From Anopheles merus (lineage: Eukaryota; Arthropoda; Insecta; Diptera; Culicidae), in assembly GCF_017562075.2 (NCBI RefSeq), contig NC_054083.1, forward strand, positions 7,136,768-7,200,767: 64,000 nt of DNA, written 5' to 3'. Positions 14,501 through 25,695 of this stretch are shown here, in pieces. The stretch's first letter is position 1, and the number at the start of each line of letters is the position of its first letter. The notes under the pieces are model-generated. The model did no database searches. It saw only the letters and a program-made list of their open reading frames with translations, and was not told where the DNA came from. The translations under genes and the position numbers were made by a program.

Positions 14501-17002
14501 AAACTGGAAGCACCGGCTTGATTAAATTCATAATTGTAAAAAAGACAATTTTACCAAACTGCTAACTGTAATTAGGCAACATGCGAATGATCTACATTGC
14601 GGGTTGAGTTCAAGTAGTCCTCGGTGTGTGCGTATAAGTGTGTGTATGTGTTTGTTTTTGTATTGTGTTCGAATAATTATAAAATAAGTAGATGTGATCC
14701 TTAGTTATTGATTTACACATATTTTCATTCTTTTCCCATGTCGCAACAACGTCTGTAATCAATTCGATGCGCATACAGTGGTAATAAAGGAGTCAAAAAG
14801 GGCAATCCAGCTGGTGGTCCTGTGGGTGGGTCGAAGGAAAAATCCTCCACTTCAAAGGTATCACCGTACATGGATGTGTCGAACGACTTTCTCTACTGTC
14901 ATATGTGCGATAAGCATATGTACGACGCCACATCGTTTGAGAACCACATCACCGGCCGAACGCATCGGGTGATGAAGGAAAGCATTGAAGAGAGCTATCG
15001 AATGCGTGCTACACTGTTGCGGCAGGAGGCCCGCATCGCCGAGCAGCTTAAAACGATCGAGATTGATCGTCTAAAGCGCATGGGGAAGGCGAAAAACTAC
15101 TACAAGGTGCGCGAGTACTGTCCCATGTGTGAACTGTTCTTCTACGGGCACATCATTGCCCATCGGCGCTCCGAGAAGCATTTGGATTTGAAGAAGTTCC
15201 TTCACCCCAAGTGCGACGACTGTGAGCTCGAGTTTCATAATCGCACGGAATATGATGATCATCTGCTATCAGTTGTGCACATGAAAAACTGCAAATCAAA
15301 ACCGAGCCGACTTGAAATCGAACGAAAGGCAAAACGTAAGTTCTCCAGCTAATCTTCTTCTGCTTTAGCCGCTAGTTAGGTCGATTGTAATAATTCGTAT
15401 CACGTTTGCTTTCCTTTCTCCCAATCCAAATGCCAGAGTTGACCATCTCTACAATGAACGATGAATTGCTGGATATTCGTGAAGAAATAGCACCCAAAAA
15501 GAGAAAGGAAAAGGATACCTCAGGGACGAGCACAAAGAAATCGGATATAGAAGGCAAGTCTGCGACCAAGACTCAGCTAGCCGAACAGTCCGGTAGTACC
15601 GAGGAGAACGGCGAGTCGAGTAAAGTGGGCGAAGATGGGACCGCCATGGCTGAAGCCACAGCTGATGATGCCGGCGACTGCAGCAAACCGTCAGTGGAAG
15701 ATGGTGTCGGTGCGACACTGGACGACTCGAAGCTGGACGAAGAATGCCCTGAGGATGAGATGGTAAAGGAGGAAGAAAGTGAAGACTGTATACTAGATTA
15801 CAAACCGGGCGACGAGATCGCGCCGGAAATTGACAACAAGTTGCCTCGCTACAAAAAGAACCGCGCCCTCGGGTTGAGCTTAATTGGGAAGCTGGAATGT
15901 GTGGAGTGTCGTATCTGCCACAAGTATTTCGATAGTGAGGCAACCGGCGAGGTGCATGCTCGAACACATTCGCACTACCGTGCTTTTATTCGCTTTCTCA
16001 ATGAGAAGGCAATGGAGGTACGCATCGCTCAGAAGCGTGCCGCCGTTGCGTTGGAGGAAGCGGAGGCGGCCAAGAAGAAACAAAAGCTGGTCGATGAGAA
16101 AAAGTGTACTGCAGAGCAGAACGGTGAACAGGCGAACAACGGTGAGGGCGAAAAGAAGGACTCGGACCTGTACGATCCCTCAGAAGCCACAGGTGATGAT
16201 TATGAAGATACTGGTAGCAGTGCTACTCGTTACAATCTAAGCACTAGTGATATGGCTTCCGTTAAAGAGGCAGATATGGTGTAACTGAAGGCTTTTTGAG
16301 TTGGTTGTAGAACATAATTCGCACGAAAGTCCAGTTTATTTTACCCTTTTTGTGATAATTTATTTTCTTCTGTTGCTTGCCGTCTTAGATTTGTGTTGCA
16401 CATCACCCTATTATATTTACTAATCCAGATAGGAATGTTCCTGTTCCGATTATGTTTACGCGAGTGTTTAAAACTTATTGATCTTTGTACTGTGAATATA
16501 TGCACATGGTGCACGTGATAATTTGACTTGAAACAAATGCCTTTTTTTCTTTGATAAACATTAAGTTATTTTATTCACCTTATTTACACAATTCCCAGCA
16601 TGATATCACGTTTATGTTCAGTTAATCGGTTTATCGTGGAGTGAGTTTGCCTCAGCTGTACACCTTCTCTAAAACGCATGATTAAATATGATATTTACTT
16701 TCATGTCTCAAGAATCCGGCGACGCCAGCATGGCTGAGGATGGTAAAAGCGACGACGGCCATAACGGATCGGAACAGGTCGAGCCAATGGAAACGGAAGC
16801 AGCATCGGACTTGGTGGGTAAAGACGGTGCGAGAACGTCTACTACCCCTGCAAACGAAGATGACGAATCGGGTGCACAGGCCGAAGCAGACTCCAGCAAA
16901 GAGGACGACAGTAAAGAATCAAAGGATGACAAACCTAACCCGAAGGGCGGTAATCGACGTGGACGAAATACACGTTCGGGACGTTTCGCTGGACGCTATT
17001 AG
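11570..17002 (+). CDS. Matrin/U1-type zinc-finger nuclear protein, CIZ1-like, 5 coding exons
   Basis: Probable DNA- or RNA-binding nuclear protein. Coding exons: 11570-11884, 12677-12831, 14779-15335, 15437-16192 and 16713-17002, totalling 2073 nt (690 aa) with all phases consistent. ATG 11570 (MAYRNNNNRR) follows a tttttttttcag acceptor at 11528; a 69-bp 5'-UTR intron 11460-11528 fits. Residues about 10-35 are a Gly/Ser run. Four fingers have C-x2-C-x10-12-H-x5-H spacing, typical of matrin/U1-like fingers: CHMCDKH.., CPMCELF.., CDDCELE.. (exon 3) and CRICHKYF.. (exon 4). Between and after them are acidic Ser/Glu/Asp regions, a Lys/Ala/Glu helix (AVALEEAEAAKKKQKLVDEK), and a final GGNRRGRNTRSGRFAGRY. 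The exon 4 donor is chosen as CAG|GTGATG at 16192/16193 to give the phase needed by exon 5; GTAGCA at 16214 also fits. Without splicing, exon 4 stops at 16284. CIZ1-type identity is inferred from finger type and order. Confidence 0.85.
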
Positions 17003-17205
17003 TATGCACACGCAAAGTCTTGCAAACGTCGATCTAGGAAAGAGTACTTCTTACCAAAGAACAGTTTCTAAATTTCTATGCTATTCAAACGTGCAAACGT
17101 GATTGGTCTCTGAAAGAGGCACATTTTTCTTTAATTCCGGTTTTATCTGCACCTGCCGCACAATTTCAAACCGCGATACAATGTTCGTGCTGGAAATGGA
17201 ACAAA

Positions 17206-17211
17206 AATAAA
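17206..17211 (+). terminator. Candidate polyadenylation signal AATAAA
   Basis: AATAAA about 200 bp after the zinc-finger gene stop codon, a usual distance for a short 3' UTR. Other A-rich hexamers occur further on, so longer 3' ends are possible. Confidence 0.5.
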
Positions 17212-19843
17212 GCACACAACATACTATAAAAGAATCCAATTCAAAATGGCCCGGTGAACTAATCGCGAGCAAGATTCGCTCGCCGTTCAATGTACCATTC
17301 GCTTACACATAGTACCGACGCTATCGATAATCGAATGTTTTGTGTAGCGCAGTTTAAGTCATACTAGCTTGCTGTGGTAGCATTATTCTCCCTCGCGTAC
17401 ACACCACGTGCTACGATCTGTTGCACATCTAACGCAAACCAGTGGCATAGGACACGAACGTATGTGCTCGAGATGTGAACAGTGGATGTATATGAACGTA
17501 TTTGTATGTGTGTATGTGTGATTGTACAATAGTTGCGCGAAAGGATCAAGGATTGTTACCGTACCAACGTATTCGCCATAAACAGCGATCATGTATCTCC
17601 TGAGATTATTTGTAATGGGTATGTTGCACAAACGTGGTATGGATTGGATGTGGTGAAACCCGTCTGATGAGAACGGCTGTGTACCGCAACTGCAGAAGCA
17701 TAAACACAGTACTATTCAATCTCTGCGTAACCCTCTCATCTGTACTTTGTGTGTTAGTTATCTGTTCAGCCCAACAGTTCAGTAAACGTTTTAACTGAAA
17801 CATAATCCGGAGAACATACGAGTGGATAGGTGAACATGCAATATGCGGCAAAAAGGAGTGAAAATGTTTTAAAAGCTATAATTAGTGCAATCGCTTGCAC
17901 AGAAGCGAGCAACAGCTTTTTAAGACTAGTAGCCAGATTTATACTCAAAATCTACCAAATGCCACCATGAACAATTTTGCAGCTGCAAACATCATTCAAA
18001 TTGTTAATTGTCATCGTTTCTCTTCTTACTCTACTCTAGCACCAAGCTGTTCATAACCAATGTATCGATATGTATGCATGCAATTTGATCCTCGTAAGCG
18101 TAATAAGTCTGCGCCATAAGCTAACACAAACAAATAATATGATAAAAAAATGAGCCCCAAATATTTAGAATTGTTTCGAAAACGATCGACAAGCGGCCGA
18201 TAACGATCTCCTGCATCAAAGCAAGCGTGTTGAAAGCAACCGCATTAACACTTTTGTCCGATCTTCGATCTATCGTCAGTAATGCGCTACAGTCACTAGG
18301 ACACTAGGATGGCATATGGAAATGTCAGCATCAAAATCAAACATTTTTCTATATATTAAAGAAGCATATGGTGCGACAGAAGGGGTACACAATTTTCAAC
18401 ACATGCATGCAACAACAATTCATTACCAATCGCTTCTAATTGTGTAGTGCAGCGGGTTAGCGCAAGGTATGCGCAAAATGCAATATTCCGCAATCGGGTT
18501 TGAAACCGCTTACCCAGCTTTATCCAGTTTGTCCGATTCGTTTCTATTGAAGCTGGCTAGTCATCCTAAACTACTGTGTTTAGCTTTGTAATGATATAAG
18601 TTTTCTTTCTCACTGTAATGCACCGAATCGGTACAAAATCAGTCTAAGAAATGAAAGTCCATACTAAAAAATTACACTGAAATGAAATTGCACACTGCAG
18701 CTGCAGCGCACACAATATCTGTATGTCACGCAAATGAGCAATAATAAAAAGAAACAAGAAGAAAATAAGCAACAGCAAATAACACAAGAAAAACAAACAA
18801 ACAAAGAAATTAACCACATTACACCGCCCGAAGCTCAGCAATAGCATAAACACATGGAAGCAAAAAAAAAACAAAATAAAAAAACAAAACAGTATATGTT
18901 AGCTATCGTCTATCCGGTTCTGGTGCCAGGTGTGTAGTGATTGTTTCGTAGTCAAATGTAAACGTTCAGAATAACACTCTTATGACAATGCAGGACAAAG
19001 GGATAAAAGGAAATCACATCTATATCGAGCTGAAACGAAATGCCACGCTGCACTCGATTATAATCACCGTATGCGGCCGTTTGGTGCGTCACTTAATTGG
19101 TTCACAGGCAGCGTACTAGTGAATGTATTGGCAACCTACAAAGAATTAAATTAATTCTTTGCCTATTATAACACCTACTGTCAGCCACTGCAACCCATGC
19201 TTAGCGTTATGATATTGACCTCGTCATAAAATTGTAAGTCGAAAGGCGTTTGATCGATCGATTTTGATAGCTCCCAAAACTGAAACAAGGTCGAGGAGGC
19301 TTGCTCTCGGTTCGAGGTTTCCCTTTGCATGATGTGTTAATTTCGTCGTTTCGAGGGTGGCCAGCATTGAAATGGATAGAATTATTCTGAAATTCAGAAC
19401 ATCTAAAACCCAGCATGGTGATGATAGGCGTAAACGTTCGGGGTACAGCTGTAGCCATCTCGTAAGGGATCAGAAAATCGAACCTGAAGCAGAATAAGGC
19501 ACAAGCACCCATGATTAAATCAAAGAAGAGTGAGATTTGAGAAAAATAATTGTAATAAAAATCCATTTGAAATAACATACTTTAAGAAGAAGGGTATTAT
19601 CACCGGTTCATGTGACTATAGTGCAGATGGTTGCGGGTTTCATTCGATCGCAGAGAGATTAAATTCATACCATCTTTTATCTGGAGCCTGTATTCGAAGT
19701 ATGAAGCAATCTTAGATTGGAGAAAGCTAACGAAAGCGTGTGCATCGTGTGTGGCTAGTGTTTTGTAACATCTGGTGGAACGTGTATGCCTACAAAGTGG
19801 AATGCTTTCCACGAAGGCGACGAATAAGCTGGAATAAATGCGT

Positions 19844-19896
<53 letters not shown>

Positions 19897-21470
19897 AAAA
19901 GAGAACGAGAGAGAGAGAGAGAAATAGAGAAAGAGAGACAGAGAGATAAAGCAAATAAAATCAAGAGCCCTTCTCTGTAGGGAAATTGTAATGCATGTTG
20001 CACGGCGAAGATATGAGATTCATTATGCGAAAAATAAAAGTGAACGTTGTGGGAGTACACGGAAAACCAAACAACTATTCGTGCGTTGCATACCGCCGTT
20101 ATTCATGACGTTGTGTATCACAATGTTGTACCTTATTTTTGTTTTTAGTATGTTGTAATTTGTCATCTGTGAGATCGAAATGGCCGGTCCCGTGGTACGG
20201 TCGGCTGCTCGCAAAGAATAAGAAAGAGAAGAAGAAGAATCTGCAAACCCGATCGCTTTATGGCGGACATTACAATAACGCATTCTAATCCTTTTGCTTG
20301 GGATTATCGCGCCCTCTTGCAACGAAAGGTACCATGCTTTTCAATGTGTTTTGTATCAATTCCGTTGATACCGTTGAATACGAGTAGAACGTTGAATATC
20401 CGAAACCTGATTCACTGAAGATCATGATCATGCACATTATCTGTGAATTAAATATAATGGTTGTTGCGACATTTTCATTTTTACAAACCAAAACAACCTC
20501 CAAACAATTACTAATAAATATCTTAAAAGTGGCCTCTATAACGAAACTTTAAATCAATGTGACAGTCCACTTCAGATAAAGCTGCGTTAAATCAACGAGC
20601 TTCGTCCTTGTACTGGAATCTGGAACTGGACTATCGAATCACACTAATTGCATTGCTATTTGGAAATGCTAGAGAAGTGCCCGCTACTGCCCACGGTCTA
20701 GCGCCGTTGGCTTCCGTTGATCGTTGATCTTCTTACATTTCACTGACCTTTGATGGGACATTTTTCAAACACATTGCAATTCCCACTTTTCAAAACCTCC
20801 CAAACCGAAGTACTTTTGCACAGCTAAAGGTGTAGATGTACCTTGTCCAAATTTGTGCCATATTTTCAAATGTTTAATTTTTTATGCAATTTTTAACCCA
20901 AAACAATAGTAATATGCAAATTGAAAACCGAACTTATGTTTGGATAAAAATTGGACTTTTACTCGGACTAAGACTTTTAATAAAACTAAAACAGATAATT
21001 TCCGTTCGCGTAATTATTAAAGCTTACTTGCACAAATTAGTCCAAGTCCTTGCGAGCTGGCTTCTGTCAGTTATCCGGAATTTTCGCTACAGCGGAGCAG
21101 GTTGTTAAGTTTTATCTTGAGCTTTTATCAAATCCTCTTAAGTTTTCGCGACAAAAATGTTGAAGTAGAGCTTTTGCATGATGTTGGTCTAGGAATTCTC
21201 GATGAGACACTGCTGGGGAATGTTGAACCGGTTCACTGACAGGTGCGTCACATCGATATTCAGCCGTTCTATCTCTTAACACTCTAACGGCCGCACGATT
21301 CGCTTTCTTCACCAGGTTGCTTCGCCAGGTGCCACATCTATTGTTCCAAAAATAGTATGTTTGGCAGGTTTCAGCTGTAATATTCTATTTACTACAGCAA
21401 TACAAAATGCCGTTGAGTAAGGAAATACTCATAATACAATAATCTAAGCGAAGCGAAATGAACGCTTTGA
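17212..21470. other. Non-coding intergenic DNA
   Basis: No supported gene. Open frames here lack ATG starts or family similarity, and several simply cross the (GA)n tract at 19853-19946. The sequence is AT-rich with scattered A-runs (18725-18895). Part could be an extended 3' UTR of the zinc-finger gene. Confidence 0.5.
19853..19946. repeat. (GA)n microsatellite
   Basis: GAGA tract with AAAGA, ACGAGA and ATAGA interruptions. Confidence 0.95.
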
Positions 21471-21478
21471 GTTGCAGC

Positions 21479-22000
21479 TAGTGTTGGCTCAAGATCGAAA
21501 GAGGTACCTCAATCGCTCCGCTCTTCTTATTGTGCGCGCTCCCGCACTGCCCACAGGAAAAATAGGTAGCTCAAAATTTTGCACTTTACTGAGCGCTGCA
21601 CGCAGAAGCGGTTGTGCGATGCGCTTCCAGGAGCGATTGTGCGATGCGCTCCCAGGAGCGATTGTGCGATGCGCTCCCAGGAGCGATTGTGCGATGCGCT
21701 CCCAGGAGCGAAGTTTCGCACCTCACGGAGCGCTGCACGCAGGAGCTAGAAGATGTACGCTTGAAAGCTTCGCACAGAAAATGATGGCTTGCATAAATCC
21801 AGGCTTTAACTTGCGGAATGTGAGCGGAAAGCGCACTCTGCACTGTGCGCGCCCTCCGCACTTTTCGCACAGTGCATGCGCACTCCGCACTTTACGCACA
21901 CTCCGCACAGTGCGCGCACTTTTCGCACACTCCGTACAGTGCGCGCACTTTTCTTACACTCCGCACAGTGCGAGCACACTCTTAACACTCTAAAGCTTCA
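21479..22000 (+). mobile_element. GC-rich repetitive arm with TAGTGTTGG end (left arm)
   Basis: Begins TAGTGTTGGCTCAAG, which fits the YARNG end typical of hAT elements. It contains about four tandem copies of a unit of roughly 21 bp (GAGCGATTGTGCGATGCGCT..) at 21620-21715, then a run of CGCACTTTTCGCACAGTGCG-type units at 21840-21975. The same blocks in the same order occur in reverse at 25080-25695. Open frames here are repeat artefacts. Whether this is an independent element or one end of a larger one is unclear, because the 8-bp flanks (GTTGCAGC and TTGAACGC) do not match. Confidence 0.6.
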
Positions 22001-22090
22001 ACTGTAACCTTCATTTCCAAATTGTAAAATGCCAATACAAGGATGTCAAATGTATGTCGAACGTACACGAAGTAACCAATGACAGATCAT

Positions 22091-22230
22091 TCGAGAGAGA
22101 GAGTTAGAGACAGAGAGAGACAGAGAGAGGGAGAGAGAGAGAGGGAGAGGGAGAGAGGGAGAGAGAGAAAGAGAGAGATAGAGAGAGAGAGAAAGAGAGA
22201 GAGAAAGAGAGAGATAGAGACAGAGAGAGA
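22091..22230. repeat. (GA)n microsatellite with GGGA, GACA and GATA variants
   Basis: About 140 bp of impure GAGA repeat directly left of the TAGTG-ended element at 22260. Confidence 0.95.
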
Positions 22231-22259
22231 GGCTGCACTTCATTCCTCGCTCTTCTTTT

Positions 22260-23016
22260 TAGTGATGGGGAAAATGAGGATTTCGTCGGAATCGATTCCG
22301 GCTAGCTCCCAAATCTTCTGGAATCGATTCCGGATATTATTTCGGCTCCGGAACCAACTCCGGAATCGGCTCCGGAATTGGTTCGGGAATCGGCTCCGAA
22401 ATAGGTTCCGGAATCGGCTCCGGAATTAGTTCCGGAATCGGATCCGGAAATGGTTCCGGAATCGGCTCCGGAATCGTAATTGGCTCCTGAATCTGAATCA
22501 GCTCCGGAATTGGAATCGGTTCCGGAATTGGCTCCGGAATCAAAATCGGCTTCAACATCGGAATTGCCTCCGAAATCAGAATTGGCTTCGAAACGGAGTC
22601 GGTTTGGGCATCTTCATAGGAATAGGCGTTTGAGTCAATGATGCTATGTGTTGATAACGACAAAGAATCAAAATTTACTTGTAAATGATCTATTCACATG
22701 GAAATTCGCGGGCTTATTTCGCTTCCCACACTTCTTATTTCAATTCAAGCCATTCCATTTCTGGAGTCAAGTTCTGATTCCGGAGCCGATTCCGATCCTG
22801 GAATCGATTCTGGAGTCAATTCCGGAATCGATTCCAGTGTCGGCTCCGGAATCAGCTCCGGATTCAACTCCGGAATCGGCTCCGAAACCAACTCCGGAAT
22901 CAGCTCCGGAATCGACTCCGGAATCGGAATCGATTCTAGCATCGGAATCGGCTCCGGAGTTGATTCCGAACACGGAATCGGAATCGGGTAGGTCCGATTC
23001 CGAGCTCCCACCACTA
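22260..23016. mobile_element. hAT-like non-autonomous element with 8-bp TSD CTTCTTTT
   Basis: Left end TAGTGATGGGGA and right end (reverse complement) TAGTGGTGGGAGC form imperfect terminal inverted repeats obeying the hAT YARNG pattern. Perfect 8-bp direct repeats CTTCTTTT flank it at 22252-22259 and 23017-23024. The interior is almost only degenerate units of GGAATCGGCTCCGGAATTGG type, arranged as left (22300-22600) and right (22760-22990) blocks around a unique centre at about 22600-22750. The repeats translate into Pro-Glu-Pro-Ile or Ser-Gly-Ile frames on both strands, so those ORFs are not genes. No transposase is present. Confidence 0.8.
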
Positions 23017-23024
23017 CTTCTTTT

Positions 23025-23998
23025 CCACCCTTTTACGCATGGCGAAAGCGCAGAACGCTGAAACACACGCGCACAGCTGAAATCAATACAATTTAATCAT
23101 CGTTGGCCCAAAGCATTGGGTTGAGAGAGAAACATAATTCTTTGCCAGTGTCCCGCTACGCAAAGCGACGGAAGAAATCATGGCGTTCGGAGAATTTTAT
23201 CATGCCTTCTTTTTCTCTCCAACGGCAAATTTGTCAAGCAGCTCGTCGAGCTACCCGTCCCTGGCTCCGCCTCATACCCCTCGCCTGAGCCAGCTGTCGA
23301 AGGTTTGGATGTGTTAGTGCGTCAGACGGCCAATCGCTATCAGCCGTCGTCCGTGCTTTTTCCCTCCATAGCGCCATCTCTTTCTCGCGTGTGGTCAATG
23401 CTCGCGAGCTGTTGCGGCGCCTAAAAATGCCGTTAACAAACATTGCGGCGATGTAGTTGCATTTTCACAAATCAAACTAAAAAAGCGCAATGAGTTTAAT
23501 CGCTGCAATATAAAAATGACTAAGGAATCGCTAGCTCACGTTGCTGGGTTTGCGCGCAGAACCCTAATTCGCATTAACACATTCAGTCCGGCGCTGATTT
23601 TCATCAACTTTTCATTCCGCCGGCATCTAGAACGCAAGCTGATTGTGAAACCGGTATATTTGGAACGTTCACTGGCAGTCCCTGGGGCCTGCCATCGATC
23701 TGAACGTGTTAAGCATTAACCATAACTTTGTTACACTAAGCTTTTGCCTTCGTATGTTTTAGATTACACAGATATGCTGTGCCGTCTGCGCAAGGGTATG
23801 AGCGTGCGTGTGTGTGCACAACTGTCGCCAAATGTGTTTTCTTCCGGAATGTTATGATCTATCGATCAAAGAAAGGAAGGTGTTCATGAAAGGCGGAAAG
23901 ACGAATTGAGGCCCCTGTTAATGGTAACTGATGACCGGGAGGAGGGGGTACTGAGACACAGCTGTTGGGAGATTTAACAGTATACTTAAGTCACCAGC
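23025..23998. other. Unassigned stretch between repeats
   Basis: GC content is higher than the surrounding intergenic DNA around 23200-23460. Overlapping short open frames occur on both strands but none shows a motif I recognise. It may be old transposon or relocated sequence. Confidence 0.3.
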
Positions 23999-24815
23999 GT
24001 GGGACGGGGGTGGCCATGGGATCACTACGATCATCGGTCACAGGCCCTACAATTGTTGTCGCCATGGGGGGAGGGGAGGTGCAAATGGTTCTCCAGCCAC
24101 GGAGCCCCAACGACCATCTTTCCGGGGGCCCTTGTCGCTAATACTCTGTCCACTTATAGACATACGGCATTCTACAGTCCGCCTACCGTTAGATCCGCCG
24201 CTGGTTCATGGCGGTGTTTTTTTATCGTGGAGGTGCATCCTTCCCCCTGCCTGCAGCGTATGCATCGGGCAGGAGACAGTGTGGCAGTATGCAAGTTGCC
24301 CACTGGACAGGAGAGGGTCCGCGGCACCGCCATCATTCCGCACGTCTGCATGTCCGTCGTGGGTTCTAACCGCGTATGAACCGTCCGCCGTAGCAAGAGC
24401 TGAGTACCCGGCTACGTGGTACTCAAGTCCTGAAAAAGCCGGCACGATCGCGTAGGCCAGAGGTCTCCAAACTACGGCCCGCGGGCCGCATGCGGCCCTC
24501 GAGAGCCTATTATGCGGCCCGTGGCAACTTTGTGAAGGTTAAAATAAATAGTTGATTATTGTGACTATTTTTAAAGAAAATGTAATTACATTCTGCTTTT
24601 TAGATACGTAGATCAAGGATGAATAATAGAGTTTTGTATATTATGCTAGTATTTTCTTATAAAGACGAAATTGAAACGTTCGCATTAGATACAGGCAACG
24701 GAAAAATGGCCCTCAACACGATTATATGTGAAGCGATGCGGCCCGCTTACTGAAAAGTTTGGAGACCCCTGGCGTAGGCCATTACGCCAATAATAATAAT
24801 TATAATAATAAGAAG
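23999..24815 (+). mobile_element. Probable 3' fragment of a non-LTR element ending in (TAA)n, interrupted by a hAT MITE
   Basis: A GC-rich block at 23999-24457, unlike its surroundings, resumes after the MITE with GTAGGCCATTACGCC and an AATAATAATAATTATAATAATAA tail-type repeat near 24790-24812, as at the 3' ends of several insect non-LTR families. No reverse-transcriptase motif is visible in the piece. Assignment rests on the tail and on compositional contrast and is tentative. Confidence 0.35.
24458..24771. mobile_element. hAT MITE, 314 bp, perfect 8-bp TSD GCGTAGGC
   Basis: Left end CAGAGGTCTCCAAACTACGG and right end (reverse complement) CAGGGGTCTCCAAACTTTTC are terminal inverted repeats of hAT type, with subterminal GCGGGCCGCAT-like blocks in both arms. 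The flanking 8-mers at 24450-24457 and 24772-24779 are identical (GCGTAGGC). The AT-rich centre has no coding capacity. It sits inside the element described at 23999-24815. Confidence 0.92.
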
Positions 24816-24922
24816 AACTTAGCATAGCAGTCCACACTCGGGGAAGGTTTTTGTTTTGATTTTGGTGCTGCCGGGTCTACTGCTGTGGCGCGACAAATGC
24901 ACGGAATGCACTTGACCAAAAC

Positions 24923-25066
24923 ATGAACCTACCGATCCGAACCCATTCCAAGGCATTGCCGGTCAATCGGCGTCATGATAACTACTCCAAAGCCGCCAGA
25001 TTCTGCCGCCAGATGATCGATTACGGCTACCTTATCGGTAGAACGGCTGGTTCAGCTATCTTGTAG
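24923..25066 (+). CDS. Short unrecognised ORF, 47 aa, possibly a gene or element relic
   Basis: ATG frame with MNLPIRTHSKALPVNRRHD followed by a NYSKAARFCRQMIDYGY stretch and a stop at 25064. The frame is also open upstream to about 24870. Composition is more protein-like and GC-richer than nearby intergenic DNA, but I recognise no family, and repeats flank both sides. It could be a fragment of a transposon protein or of a captured exon. Confidence 0.2.
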   Translation: MNLPIRTHSKALPVNRRHDNYSKAARFCRQMIDYGYLIGRTAGSAIL

Positions 25067-25079
25067 CGCATCCTCATCC

Positions 25080-25695
25080 AAAGGCCCGGGCGCGGAGTGG
25101 GATCGCAGCATGGTAGAATGGACGGTCACTTTCCCCGTGAAGTGAAGCACTGCACGAAAATTGCGAAATATGCTTGCATTGTGCGAAGTGTGCGTTGCGC
25201 GGAATGAGTGCGGAATGCGCACGCACTGTGCGAAAAGTGCGCGCACCGTGCGGAGTGTACTCCCACTGTGCGAAAAGTGCGAAGTGCGCGCACAGTGCGA
25301 AATGTGCACCGCACACTGAGATGTGCGTGCGTGTACGCACAACACACTTCATTGTGCTACTTTATCCAACACAAGTTAAAACAATGAGCAAGAAGATGTG
25401 CGCTTGAAAGCGCGAACAGTGAATTGTGAACCTTCGCTCCTGCGCATCGCACAATCGCTCCTGCGTGCAACGCTCCGTGAGGTGCGAAACTTCGCTTCGC
25501 TCCTGCGTGTAGCGCTCAGTAAAGTGCGATATTTCGCTCCTGGGAGCGCATCGCACAATCGCTCCTGGGATCGCATCGCACAATCGCTCCTATGTGTAGC
25601 GCTCTGTGCGGAGCTACCTCAAGCGCACCGCACACTTTAGAGAGCGAGAGCGGTGCGCTCCGCTCTTGCAAAAGAGCTACTTGACCCAACACTAT
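25080..25695 (-). mobile_element. GC-rich repetitive arm with TAGTGTTGG end (right arm, inverted)
   Basis: Read on the minus strand it begins TAGTGTTGGGTCAAG at 25695, passes through several GAGCGATTGTGCGATGCG-type units (25440-25590), and ends in CGCACTTTTCGCACAGTG units (25180-25310), the order seen on the plus strand at 21479-22000. It abuts a Jockey-type reverse-transcriptase fragment exactly within its Ala-Ala-Phe motif region, so it inserted into or truncated that element. Confidence 0.6.

Noticed and set aside
15449..15967. 172-codon minus-strand frame
   Set aside because: Antisense shadow of zinc-finger exon 4, whose sense frame has the C2H2 motif and consistent splicing.
19755..20060. 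Ser-Leu-rich minus-strand protein with apparent membrane segment
   Set aside because: Produced by the (GA)n tract; the same applies to the frames at 22046-22243, 27602-27907 and 44552-44824.
22337..22663. Pro-Glu-Pro-Ile repeat protein, and matching Ser-Gly-Ile frames at 22698-23066
   Set aside because: All frames on both strands are open because of the short-period repeat inside a hAT-like element; no start, promoter or conserved end supports a gene.
21479..25695. CRISPR-like array from the regular GAGCGATTGTGCGATGCG units
   Set aside because: Units are directly tandem with no unique spacers and lie in an animal genome.
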